64,000 nucleotides of DNA from an uncultured Erysipelotrichaceae bacterium (lineage in GTDB: Bacteria; Bacillota_I; Bacilli_A; RFN20; CAG-826), in NCBI GenBank assembly GCA_902799855.1, contig CADCCA010000005.1, positions 25,726 to 89,725 of the forward strand, in the 5' to 3' direction. The notes under the pieces are model-generated. The model was not told the DNA's origin. It saw only the letters and a program-made list of their open reading frames with translations, and made no database searches. The translations under genes were made by a program, and so were the position numbers. Positions 27,507 through 35,714 of the stretch are shown here, in pieces; position 1 is the stretch's first letter; every line of letters starts with the position of its first letter.

Positions 27507-28218
27507 TGCTTGGCACCTCTTTGTTATACTTTTTGCCTAAAACACCAAATACCGTCATAAAACATAATTTAATGTCTCTCCAATATCCGTATTTTTTTAA
27601 ATCAAATAAGTTCCATTCCATTTTGATGGGAAGTATCTGATTTAGATACGCTTCATCAGCATTTTCTGCTTTATCAAGCATATCATTCTCGTCTTTGAAC
27701 ATGATGGACGCGCTTGAGGACACGCCCGCTGGTAAAAGCAAAGTGGCCAAATATTCGGCCTTATATTGATTAACATATTTAGGGACTTCTGGCCTTGTTC
27801 CAATAAAGGTCATAGTGCCTCTAAACACATCTATTAATTGACTTATCTCATCAATTTTGAATTTCCTAATGAATTTGCCAACTTTTGTGACCCTTGCGTC
27901 ATGACTGGTGGTAACAAGCGTGCCTTTTTTATCAGCATCTTTCACCATTGATCTAAACTTGAAGATTCGAAAGTGTTTACCGTATTGGGTGACTCTTTCT
28001 TGTCTGTAGAAGACTCCACCTCTACTATCAACAACAATTGCTAGCGATAGAATTAGAAAAAATGGAAGCAAGATTAATAAACATATTCCAGAAACAAGTA
28101 TATCGAACACTCTCTTCCAAAATAAACTGAAGTTTTTCTTTCTAAGTCTCTCCCAATATGGTCTAACTTCGTCTATTTGTAATTCAGGTGGTAATTTCTC
28201 CCACTTTTTAATTAACAT
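27499..28218 (-). CDS. Initiating sugar-phosphate transferase, PglC-like
   Basis: The 239-residue protein has one hydrophobic hairpin (RVFDILVSGICLLILLPFFLILSLAIVV) and the catalytic domain of bacterial sugar transferases: VFYRQERVTQYGKHFRIFKFRSMV, FIRKFKIDEISQLIDVFRGTMTFIGTRPEVP. It moves a sugar-1-phosphate from a UDP donor to undecaprenyl phosphate at the inner membrane face. The short, monotopic form with no N-terminal four-helix part is PglC-like, which matches the neighbouring aminotransferase and 4,6-dehydratase. It overlaps both neighbours. Confidence 0.87.
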   Translation of the reverse strand: MLIKKWEKLPPELQIDEVRPYWERLRKKNFSLFWKRVFDILVSGICLLILLPFFLILSLAIVVDSRGGVFYRQERVTQYGKHFRIFKFRSMVKDADKKGTLVTTSHDARVTKVGKFIRKFKIDEISQLIDVFRGTMTFIGTRPEVPKYVNQYKAEYLATLLLPAGVSSSASIMFKDENDMLDKAENADEAYLNQILPIKMEWNLFDLKKYGYWRDIKLCFMTVFGVLGKKYNKEVPSND

Positions 28219-29455
28219 AGTCTTTTAATACTTGCTTATAAATTTCAATAATATATTCCACTTCTTCATCTGTTAAGCATGTATGAAGTGGTAATGTAAT
28301 CTCGTTAGCGTATCTAGCATAAGCGTTTGGATAGTCTTTGATGTCAAAGCCTAACTTTTTATATGCAGTATGCATTGGCAATGGTTTGTAATGAACGTTT
28401 GTGCTTATGCCTAGTTCCGCCATTTTGATGATAATTTCTCTTCTTTGTTCGTCGGTAACGCCAGGAACTCTTGTAATATATAGGTGGCCTGAGCTGGTAT
28501 GTTCATTTGTGTAATGCGGTAGCACTTCAACACCTAGTGGCTTAAACGCATCATCATATCTTTCAATGATTTCTTTTCTACGTTTGAGCATTCCTGGATA
28601 ACGTTCAAATTGTTTTAAACCAATGGCAGCGACAATATCAGTCATGTTGCATTTATACCAAGTGCCAACAATGTCATATTCCCACATACCTGGCTTATTT
28701 TTGTTCAAAGCATCTTTGGATTGACCATGTAATGAATAGAGCTGAATTTGATGATATAACTCAGCATCATCAATTCCACCTATGTGATTCCATGTCATCG
28801 CACCACCTTCAGCGGTTGTGAAGTTTTTGACAGCGTGGAAACTGAAGTTTGTAAAATCAGCAATTGAACCAATCATCTTGCCTTTGTATGATGCTCCAAT
28901 AGCATGGGCAGCATCTTCGACAATCGCTATTCTGCCAATAGCTTGTTGAATCTTGTTTGATGGTTTGAATAGGTGCTTCTTTCTATTAACAATCTCAAAG
29001 ATTCGATCATAATCGCAAGGAACACCACCAATATCAATTGGAATAATAGCTTTTGTATGTTCGTTGATGGCTTTTTCTAAAGCCTCGTAATCCATCTCAA
29101 GATTATCTTTTTGACAATCAATTAAAACCAATTTAGCACCAACATGACAAACAACTGATGCAGAAGCTGTATATGTATAAGCACATGTAATGACTTCGTC
29201 TTCATCAGTGCCACCTTCTTGCGGTCCAATGCCTAGAAGCCTTAATGAAATCTCACCACAAGCAGTTTGAGAATTAAGGCAAACGCAGTTAGGCACTTCA
29301 GTCGGAACGCCAACATAACCTGCTAATAGCTTTTCAAGTTTCTTGGTTCTAGGACCAGTTGTAATCCAACCACTTTTTAGTGCTCTAGAAACTTCTTCAA
29401 CTTCCAAATCAGAAATGTCTGGAGGAGAAAATGGTATGTTCATCTTTTTAGTCAT
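28208..29455 (-). CDS. DegT/DnrJ/EryC1/StrS aminotransferase, PglE-like
   Basis: A PLP-dependent sugar aminotransferase of 415 residues. It opens MNIPFSPPDISDLEVEEVSRALKSGWITTGPRTKKLE, as many of this family do. The PLP Lys is in FSFHAVKNFTTAEGGAMTW and the cofactor-binding IVEDAAHAIGASYKG is clear. With the 4,6-dehydratase it would make a UDP-2-acetamido-4-amino-2,4,6-trideoxyhexose. An insertion around residues 155-175 makes it a bit longer than usual (about 380). Confidence 0.85.
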   Translation of the reverse strand: MTKKMNIPFSPPDISDLEVEEVSRALKSGWITTGPRTKKLEKLLAGYVGVPTEVPNCVCLNSQTACGEISLRLLGIGPQEGGTDEDEVITCAYTYTASASVVCHVGAKLVLIDCQKDNLEMDYEALEKAINEHTKAIIPIDIGGVPCDYDRIFEIVNRKKHLFKPSNKIQQAIGRIAIVEDAAHAIGASYKGKMIGSIADFTNFSFHAVKNFTTAEGGAMTWNHIGGIDDAELYHQIQLYSLHGQSKDALNKNKPGMWEYDIVGTWYKCNMTDIVAAIGLKQFERYPGMLKRRKEIIERYDDAFKPLGVEVLPHYTNEHTSSGHLYITRVPGVTDEQRREIIIKMAELGISTNVHYKPLPMHTAYKKLGFDIKDYPNAYARYANEITLPLHTCLTDEEVEYIIEIYKQVLKDYVN

Positions 29456-29719
29456 AACTTAATATTCCTTCTATTTACTATGGCTAATTCCACTTTATTT
29501 CTTCAAATCTCAAAATAGGAAAAACTCGATAATCACAAGATGATTCGTATGAAACGATATTCCCACGATATTTGGGTCAAACGTGTTGTTCAAAATGTCA
29601 ATAGAGTCCGTTCTTTAAAGTTAAAATCCCAACATTGGGATGTTAAAGCTCGTCTTGGGTTTTATTCAGCCTTCTTTGTCAGCAAATTGTATTCACCACC
29701 ATCCGTGATGTCAACGGAA
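29456..29719. other. 264-base gap between the aminotransferase and SPFH genes
   Basis: No minus-strand gene is visible here. A 63-codon plus-strand frame (29540-29731) lacks a ribosome site and matches nothing known. CCCAACATTGGG forms a short palindrome near 29630. The gap could be the remains of a lost gene. Confidence 0.35.
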
Positions 29720-30358
29720 TTATCTACCTAAAGGCTGGATTAGATTAATTTTAAACAAAACAGCTTCAACACTATATTCTTTGAGAGCGGAATTAATTAC
29801 ATTTAATATTTGCCCAGAATTTTCGCGATAATCTTTAACCAACAATAATGCATTACCAGCATCGGCAAAGTCTCTTAAGTAATCATTTAGTTTGCTTACA
29901 ATGAGATTTTGTATATTTTCATTAAATGCGTAGAATTCTTTTGGATTTGTGACTTTATACTTAAGAGTGTAATTAATTTGATATAAGGCATCTGGGCCAT
30001 TATTGATGAAGAGTTTATCTGACGTTAATTCTCTTTCGTTTAGCGAAATAACAGCACCGACTTTATCAATGAATGGTGCTCTAAAGTAGTTTGAAGATTT
30101 TTCATCTATTAATCTATGAATTGAGCCTTTGCGAGTGATAATAGTGACACTGTTTTTGTTTGGTTTCACAATCCTCCTGAAGAAGTAAACTGCAAAGATA
30201 AGAAAAACAATGGCTCCAATCACTACATAGAAGGCTGGACTTTTGACCATATCCTTTAAAGCAGATCTTATACTTTCTGTAGAACTGCCTGTTGATCCTT
30301 GTTCTCCTGAATTGCTGCTTGCTGCGGAAGTTAAAAATTGAATTAACGCTCTGTTCAT
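29720..30358 (-). CDS. Membrane-anchored SPFH/band-7-like protein
   Basis: A Ser/Gly-rich head is followed by one membrane segment (AFYVVIGAIVFLIFAVYFF, about residues 44-62). Then comes an SPFH-like domain with the opening NSVTIITRKGSIHRLIDEKSSNYFRAPFIDKVGAVISLNERELTSD and the central YQINYTLKYKVTNPKEFYAF. At 212 residues it is short and lacks the long C-terminal coiled coil of flotillins. Its place inside a capsule operon, after an internal terminator, is unusual. A role in organising the biosynthesis complex is only a guess. Confidence 0.65.
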   Translation of the reverse strand: MNRALIQFLTSAASSNSGEQGSTGSSTESIRSALKDMVKSPAFYVVIGAIVFLIFAVYFFRRIVKPNKNSVTIITRKGSIHRLIDEKSSNYFRAPFIDKVGAVISLNERELTSDKLFINNGPDALYQINYTLKYKVTNPKEFYAFNENIQNLIVSKLNDYLRDFADAGNALLLVKDYRENSGQILNVINSALKEYSVEAVLFKINLIQPLGR

Positions 30359-30403
30359 GTTTGTTTCCTTCTTTTATCTATTCGTTAGCTTTGATTGTCT
30401 ATC

Positions 30404-30426
30404 AAAAAGAGTGTCGACACGACACT
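30404..30426 (-). terminator. Internal terminator in the capsule operon
   Basis: AGTGTCG (30410-30416) pairs with CGACACT (30420-30426), a seven-pair stem with a three-base loop, followed on the minus strand by CTTTTT. It sits between the 4,6-dehydratase and SPFH genes. Most of the operon lies beyond it, so read-through, perhaps by LoaP, would be needed. Confidence 0.65.
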
Positions 30427-30457
30427 TTCTTCATTAAAAAAAATGTGATGAGAAATA

Positions 30458-32407
30458 TCAACTACAATTATACTCCCCCCCCGAATTGATTTCTGAAGGT
30501 TCTACGAACGTAGGTACTACTTCATGGAGGGCGGCTTTAGCGATTTTGTTGCTATCTAAGTGGATAGCGTTATATAAGATTCTTAGTTTTTCACTTAATT
30601 CTTCTTGGGATAATGGTTCATCTTTCTCGATGAAGATCTTTTCATTATCTGTTTTGGTTAATCTTTCATCTTTAACTAATAGTTCTTCGTAGAGTTTTTC
30701 TCCTGGTCTTAAACCAGTTTCAATGATTTTGATATCTTTATCTGGTTCATAACCCGCCATTTTGATGATTTCAACAGCAAGGTCATATATTTTAACTGGT
30801 TGACCCATATCTAAGACCATGAGTTCGCCGTTTTTAGCGATAGCGGCACTATGAAGGACTAATTGAGATGCTTCAGGAATGGTCATGAAGTATCTAATAA
30901 TACGTTTATCAGTTAAGGTAACTGGTCCACCATTAGCGATTTGTTTTTTAAATAATGGTATTACTGAACCCGCTGAACCTAAGACATTACCAAATCTAGT
31001 AGCAGAGAATGTGGTTTTTTGTTTGATTTGAGCGTGGCTCATACAAATCATTTCACACATTCTTTTTGTAGCACCCATGACATTTGTAGGGTTAACCGCT
31101 TTATCAGTAGATACCATATGAACTCTACTAGCTTTATATTTTTCTGCAAGTTCAACGGTATTTAATGTACCGAATACGTTATTATCAACTGCTTCAATAA
31201 CATTATGTTCCATTAATGGGACATGTTTATGAGCAGCTGCCATAATAACGATATTTGGTTTATAGGCTTTGAATACTTTTTCTAAAGCCATCTTATTAGT
31301 GATACTACAGATTTCTATTCTTAAATCTAAGGAATTACCATATTCAATTCTTAGTTCTTGTTGGATATCATATACACCATTTTCATAGATATCTAAGAGT
31401 ATGAGTTGTTTTGGTTCCATCTTAGCGAGTTGTCTAGCAATTTCACTACCGATGGAGCCACCACCACCGGTGACTAAGATGGTTTTACCTTTATAGTAAT
31501 CAATAGTGACATCAGTGACGACTTCTTGTTCTTTTCTAAACAAGAGTTCTTCAATATCGAAGTCTCTAAGAGTTCTTTTACCCTTTTGGGTAGATTGCAT
31601 GCTTGGATAGTCATAACTCTTGATTTTGAAGCCCGCTTGTTTGTAACGGTCATATAGTTTCTTTCTGGCTTCTACAGAAACACTGCTTGGTAAAGCAATA
31701 ACGATTTCTTGAATACCTTGTTCGATTAATTGGTCTGGGGTGTTATCTTCTTCTAAGATGACAGGTTTACCATATATTTCTCTACCTAATTTTTCTTTAT
31801 CGATATCAACAAAGCAAACTGGGGTATAGGCACTTGTGGGGTTATTAATTAATTCTTCTGCTAAACCAGTACCAGTGACACCTGCACCGATAATAGCGAT
31901 TCTAATCTTATTAACTGGATCGCCTTTTTCTACAGTCCAATCAGAATGGGCAAAGAAGTTAATGAGTCTAACCATTCTTTGACCGCTTTTAGTGCTTCTA
32001 TTGATACGTTTATACAATAAGCGATATACCATTCTAATGGACAAAGAGATTATGGAGTCCGCGAAAACGATGAGGGCTACAACTGGGAATGGTAGGCCAC
32101 CAAATACTGGTACGAATCTTTGAACGAGATAATACACTACTAAGAAGCAGGCGTCCGCGAAGATTAGTCTGAGATAACTTTGTACACCACCATATCGCCA
32201 GATTTGTCCATACACTTTCCAGAAGAATCTCGCTGTAATGCCGATAACAACAGTAAGAGCAAAGTGAGAAAGGATTTGCCACCACTTTAACGGATGGCCC
32301 TGATAGAGCAATAGAGCAAAAGCAATAACGGCAGTGAAGATGAGGATGTCATAGAAAATGAGCGTCCATCTCACTGGAAATAATGATTTATAACCTTTAC
32401 GTTTCAT
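30458..32407 (-). CDS. Membrane-bound UDP-sugar 4,6-dehydratase, CapD/PglF family
   Basis: About 649 residues. Four membrane segments (residues 12-135) precede a first Rossmann domain (IAIIGAGVTGTGLAEEL, near 170) and the second, catalytic SDR domain (TILVTGGGGSIGSEIARQL near 310, MAAAHKHVPLMEHN, STDKAVNPTNVMGATKR). It would convert UDP-GlcNAc to the 4-keto-6-deoxy intermediate used by the DegT aminotransferase. In place of the usual Tyr-x3-Lys this group has Met-x3-Lys, as seen here. The last codons run through a tract of eight G, so slippage would change the C-terminal tail. Confidence 0.87.
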   Translation of the reverse strand: MKRKGYKSLFPVRWTLIFYDILIFTAVIAFALLLYQGHPLKWWQILSHFALTVVIGITARFFWKVYGQIWRYGGVQSYLRLIFADACFLVVYYLVQRFVPVFGGLPFPVVALIVFADSIISLSIRMVYRLLYKRINRSTKSGQRMVRLINFFAHSDWTVEKGDPVNKIRIAIIGAGVTGTGLAEELINNPTSAYTPVCFVDIDKEKLGREIYGKPVILEEDNTPDQLIEQGIQEIVIALPSSVSVEARKKLYDRYKQAGFKIKSYDYPSMQSTQKGKRTLRDFDIEELLFRKEQEVVTDVTIDYYKGKTILVTGGGGSIGSEIARQLAKMEPKQLILLDIYENGVYDIQQELRIEYGNSLDLRIEICSITNKMALEKVFKAYKPNIVIMAAAHKHVPLMEHNVIEAVDNNVFGTLNTVELAEKYKASRVHMVSTDKAVNPTNVMGATKRMCEMICMSHAQIKQKTTFSATRFGNVLGSAGSVIPLFKKQIANGGPVTLTDKRIIRYFMTIPEASQLVLHSAAIAKNGELMVLDMGQPVKIYDLAVEIIKMAGYEPDKDIKIIETGLRPGEKLYEELLVKDERLTKTDNEKIFIEKDEPLSQEELSEKLRILYNAIHLDSNKIAKAALHEVVPTFVEPSEINSGGEYNCS

Positions 32408-32413
32408 TTTGTT

Positions 32414-32947
32414 TTATTTATTGATGATGTTAGTGACGATATCGATAGCGACATCAGCGGTCACTAATCGTCCACACATCGTGAATTCCACTTTAACTGT
32501 TCTTTTGTGGAGGTTGACTTTTTTGATTTGAGTTTCTAGTCCCATTAAAGGACCATCTAATACTCTAATCGTTTCACCTTCTTTTACTTCGATTTTTGAT
32601 ATTTCTGTGATTCTGTTGTTATTTTTGCTATAGAGAATATCAATCATACGAGATTCATCTTGATCTAATGGCACAAAGTTATATGTATCAGCTTCTCTTC
32701 CTAATAGCTTAGTGAAGCCTGGGATCCAATATAGTTCGAAGAAGAGTTTTTTAACATCACTCGTTTCAACAAAAATATAGCCAGGGAAGCATCTTTCTAC
32801 GACTTCTCTTAATTCACCTTTATATTTTCTTAATGATTTACGATATGGGGCAAAAACGTCAAAAGATGCGTCATCTGGCTTATTTTTTAAAATATCATCG
32901 ATGGCTTTTTGTTCTTTTCCGGTTTTGACTTGAATAACGTAATACAT
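32414..32947 (-). CDS. loaP: LoaP-type NusG paralogue, operon-specific antiterminator
   Basis: The 177-residue protein has an NGN domain (YYVIQVKTGKEQKAIDDI, FAPYRKSLRKYKGELREVVERCFPGYIFVET, YWIPGFTKLLG) and a C-terminal KOW domain (IEVKEGETIRVLDGPLMGLETQIKKVNLHKRTVKVEF). It sits inside a capsule operon rather than by secE/rplK, which marks it as a specialised paralogue. LoaP proteins help RNA polymerase pass terminators in long polysaccharide and antibiotic operons by binding a leader RNA hairpin. Terminators at 35.5 and 30.4 kb are candidate targets. Confidence 0.82.
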   Translation of the reverse strand: MYYVIQVKTGKEQKAIDDILKNKPDDASFDVFAPYRKSLRKYKGELREVVERCFPGYIFVETSDVKKLFFELYWIPGFTKLLGREADTYNFVPLDQDESRMIDILYSKNNNRITEISKIEVKEGETIRVLDGPLMGLETQIKKVNLHKRTVKVEFTMCGRLVTADVAIDIVTNIINK

Positions 32948-33116
32948 TTTGTTTCTCTCTTTTCTTTACTTTTTAGGTTTTTAGAGCATGTTCGTTCATT
33001 AGATATAAGTCCAATACATATACCTAGATTAGTTGATGACATCCATACCCTATTGAGGTGCCTAAGGCTTCGACTTAGTGATATGGAATAAGAAGGTGTT
33101 TGTTTTTTGTTAGAAG
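32948..33116 (-). promoter_or_regulatory. 169-base leader before loaP with two-tier hairpin
   Basis: CCATA (33043-33047) pairs with TATGG (33082-33086), and inside it CTAAG (33062-33066) pairs with CTTAG (33074-33078). It is the longest gap among the early capsule genes. It could be an RNA control element or a LoaP contact site. No promoter was convincing. Confidence 0.35.
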
Positions 33117-33779
33117 TTATCTAACGTAGTTGAATAAGTCAGGATTTTTGATTTTCTTATATGACTTATCTAATGTTGAAGGTCTGAATGAATGAGTGTC
33201 ACTAGCGACATAGTCCACTAGACCTTTTTTTAGTAGTTTTTTAACAAATCTTTTTTCTTTCCAGGAAGTCAACCCTAGATAAGAGTTTGAATTGATTTGT
33301 ATCTTAGCCCCTTCATTAATGAGGGCCACTACTTTATCATAACTTATCCATTCATATCTTTCGATGTGGGCTATGATGACTTCATAGCCATTAATGGAGA
33401 AGTTATAGAGGATATCGAGTAGGTCTTCTGGTTCTCTAGTAAATGAGAATTCTAGAAGCACTCGATTAGTGTTATTTAAAGTCAATAGTTTACCGGCTTT
33501 TAGCATTGATAGAATATCTTCTCGATGCGTATAGCAGATTTCTTGACCTAAATATAGTTTTACTGGTAGCTTTTCTTTTTCTACCGCTTCCTTTAATGTT
33601 TGGAAGGCTTGTTTTATTTCTTCCAAAGATTTTTCGTATCTATGGTAGATATGATGAGGGGTGCAATATATTGTATCCACACCGATTGATATTTCATGTT
33701 TTATCATTTCTAAAGATGTCTCGAGGTTAGGTGAGCCATCATCAACATTAGGAATGACATGAGTGTGGATATCAATCAT
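33117..33779 (-). CDS. cpsB: CpsB/CapC-type tyrosine-protein phosphatase (PHP family)
   Basis: The 220-residue PHP-fold phosphatase opens with MIDIHTHVIPNVDDGSPNLETS and has YCTPHHI, GQEICYT, IAHIERYEW and ASDTHSFRP, the metal-binding His and Asp set of the CpsB/Wzb family. It removes phosphate from the tyrosine cluster of CpsD. It is three bases from cpsD. Confidence 0.9.
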   Translation of the reverse strand: MIDIHTHVIPNVDDGSPNLETSLEMIKHEISIGVDTIYCTPHHIYHRYEKSLEEIKQAFQTLKEAVEKEKLPVKLYLGQEICYTHREDILSMLKAGKLLTLNNTNRVLLEFSFTREPEDLLDILYNFSINGYEVIIAHIERYEWISYDKVVALINEGAKIQINSNSYLGLTSWKEKRFVKKLLKKGLVDYVASDTHSFRPSTLDKSYKKIKNPDLFNYVR

Positions 33780-33781
33780 TG

Positions 33782-34618
33782 TTATTTATCGCTTTCTGGT
33801 TGTTTATTTTCTTCTGCTTGTGGTTGATCTTCTTCATCGGATTCAACAACTTGATTACCTAGAGGTTGTTTAGCCTCATTTGGGTTAGTGTCTTTACCAT
33901 AGTAGTTTTGATAGTAGTATTTGTACTTATTACTATAATAGTAATTACCGCGTTTAGCGGATAAGTTCGCAAAGACACAGCCTAAGATGTTAACACCGTT
34001 ATCTCTTAAGATCTTCACTGATTCTCTAGCGGCGGCTTTTTCTGTCTTGGATTGACTGATAACGAAGACACAGCCATCGCATAATCTTGATATGATTGCA
34101 GCGTCAGAGACAGCGAGGATTGGAGGACAGTCAACGATGATATATTCGTATTGTTCTCTGAGTGTTTTGAAGATTTGTTCCATATTATCACTACCTAAGA
34201 TAGCGGTTGGATATGGGACTTTACTACCTCTATTGAGGCAGTCGATACCGTTATCACCATGTTTGATGGCCTCTTCTAAGGAGATGTGACCCGCGAGAAC
34301 ATCGGTGATACCGTTTTTATTTTCTTGATGGAAACTACGGTGAAGTTTTGGTCTTCTAAAGTCTAAATCTACGACGATGACTTTTTTACTATCTTCTGCG
34401 TATGTCGCAGCGATATTTAAAGCGGTGACAGATTTACCTTCACCTTGCATGGATGAACAGATTTGGATGACTTGGACGTGTTTATCAACGTTAGCGAATT
34501 CTAAGGATGTTTTGATACGTCTATATGATTCCGCAGCGATTGATAAAGGTTGTTCAACGGTGATAATGCGATAATGTGGATTATCAATGGTTGTGTGTTT
34601 ATTTTTACGAATAGCCAT
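33782..34618 (-). CDS. cpsD: CpsD/CapB-type bacterial tyrosine kinase
   Basis: The BY-kinase carries Walker A in CSSMQGEGKSVTAL (about 54-67), Walker A' VVDLDFRRPKLH and Walker B IIVDCPP. The C-terminal tail has a tyrosine cluster (YYYSNKYKYYYQNYYG) that would be autophosphorylated. An acidic Gln/Glu-rich end follows the cluster. It works with CpsC as membrane partner and CpsB as phosphatase. Confidence 0.9.
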   Translation of the reverse strand: MAIRKNKHTTIDNPHYRIITVEQPLSIAAESYRRIKTSLEFANVDKHVQVIQICSSMQGEGKSVTALNIAATYAEDSKKVIVVDLDFRRPKLHRSFHQENKNGITDVLAGHISLEEAIKHGDNGIDCLNRGSKVPYPTAILGSDNMEQIFKTLREQYEYIIVDCPPILAVSDAAIISRLCDGCVFVISQSKTEKAAARESVKILRDNGVNILGCVFANLSAKRGNYYYSNKYKYYYQNYYGKDTNPNEAKQPLGNQVVESDEEDQPQAEENKQPESDK

Positions 34619-34620
34619 AA

Positions 34621-35364
34621 TTATTTACCACCTTTCTTTTCATCATCGAATTGATATTCAGGAATACCAGCGAGCACTGGGATATTAAGCATTCTTTCGA
34701 TTTCTTCACTGGATTTGAAGGTGTTATCGCTTAATTCTCTAATGACGGTATATAGGAGGGCAACTGCCACACCAGCACCTAAGCCAAGGGCAAGGTTTCT
34801 TGTGGTATGAGAGACTTGTTTTGCCACTTCCGCTCTATCGACGATATTGAGATTGTTCTTTAACATGTGATATTTAGGAGCGGTTTCATCATCTGGTTTA
34901 GAGGAGTCTGCTTCTTTACATGTCCAATCCATGACTGCGTTAACAAGATTGATAGCTTCTTCTTTGGTCTTAGATGAATATCTCACTGTGATCATTAAGT
35001 TACCGGTTGTGTTACTAACAGATAAGTTAGATGATTTGAAGTTTGGATTTTCTTCTAAAACGTGTTTCAAAACGGAATTGGTTTTGACGAAAGAAACAAC
35101 GGTATTTGTTAAGTTGTTAGATAAGGTGTAGTCTTGAGCGGCTGTTTGAGATGAGGTGTTACCTTCTGGGGAAACCATGATGACACCACTAGCTTGGTAA
35201 ACAGGGGCCACTGATTGTTGGACCTTGGACCAAACAAAGCCACCGATGCCACCCGCTAAAATAAAGACGACAATGGCGATCCAGTTTTTGCGGAGGATGA
35301 ATAGAATGTCTTTAAATGTCAGACCTCTACTTTCCTCTCTTAGTTCTTGTTTTTCTTCATCCAT
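34621..35364 (-). CDS. cpsC: CpsC/CapA-type Wzz-like chain-length and kinase-activator protein
   Basis: The 247-residue protein has an N-terminal membrane segment (NWIAIVVFILAGGIGGFVW), an outer domain with the Wzz-like VYQASGVIMVSPE, and a second segment (LALGLGAGVAVALLYTVI) with a short cytoplasmic tail that would bind CpsD. It is the first gene of the capsule operon. A ribosome site (AGGAG) lies nine bases before the ATG. Confidence 0.88.
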   Translation of the reverse strand: MDEEKQELREESRGLTFKDILFILRKNWIAIVVFILAGGIGGFVWSKVQQSVAPVYQASGVIMVSPEGNTSSQTAAQDYTLSNNLTNTVVSFVKTNSVLKHVLEENPNFKSSNLSVSNTTGNLMITVRYSSKTKEEAINLVNAVMDWTCKEADSSKPDDETAPKYHMLKNNLNIVDRAEVAKQVSHTTRNLALGLGAGVAVALLYTVIRELSDNTFKSSEEIERMLNIPVLAGIPEYQFDDEKKGGK

Positions 35365-35428
35365 AATTCGATTCTCCTATTACTATCGAAGTATTGTGTT
35401 TTCTCTAATTCAATCAATAAAATATAAT

Positions 35429-35446
35429 TTTATCCATTGGGCGATA
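35429..35446 (-). promoter_or_regulatory. Motif shared with the 47.4-kb structured RNA
   Basis: Seventeen of eighteen bases match 47382-47399, including an exact 13-mer (plus strand CCATTGGGCGATA). Here it lies at the likely 5' end of the cpsC message. Confidence 0.5.
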
Positions 35447-35482
35447 GCATAACACTTATAGGATATAAATCAACAAAGTCAC

Positions 35483-35523
35483 AAAAAAACTAGAACAATA
35501 CACGAGTTGTGTAAACATTCTAG
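35483..35523 (-). terminator. Terminator upstream of cpsC
   Basis: CTAGAA (35490-35495) with TTCTAG (35518-35523) and TACAC (35499-35503) with GTGTA (35509-35513) form a long hairpin, followed on the minus strand by seven T. It could end the fic message or be a LoaP-controlled attenuator. Confidence 0.7.
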
Positions 35524-35714
35524 TCACAAATCTTGTTATTTCTTGATTGTTCAGCAAATAAACACTTTCCGTATGAAAGAGACATATTTTGTTCACATTT
35601 ATTGCTGATGATATTCATATTCATGTTTGGTTATGATAACCGCTCTAGGTCAATTATAACCGATAAGAAATATTATACAAAATATTTTTTATATGGTGAG
35701 GCTAACTTTATAGG

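Larger units (their letters stand above)
35365..35714 (-). promoter_or_regulatory. Capsule operon promoter/leader region
   Basis: The 350-base gap before cpsC contains, in minus-strand order, a TATAAT near 35660, a strong terminator (35483-35523), a possible promoter (TTGATT, 16 bases, TATGCT) and a motif shared with the structured RNA at 47.4 kb. Either the terminator ends the fic transcript and a new promoter follows it, or the capsule transcript starts upstream and must pass it. Confidence 0.5.

Noticed and set aside
29540..29731. 63-codon plus-strand frame opposite the capsule operon
   Set aside because: No ribosome site or recognisable domain and it runs into the SPFH gene on the other strand.
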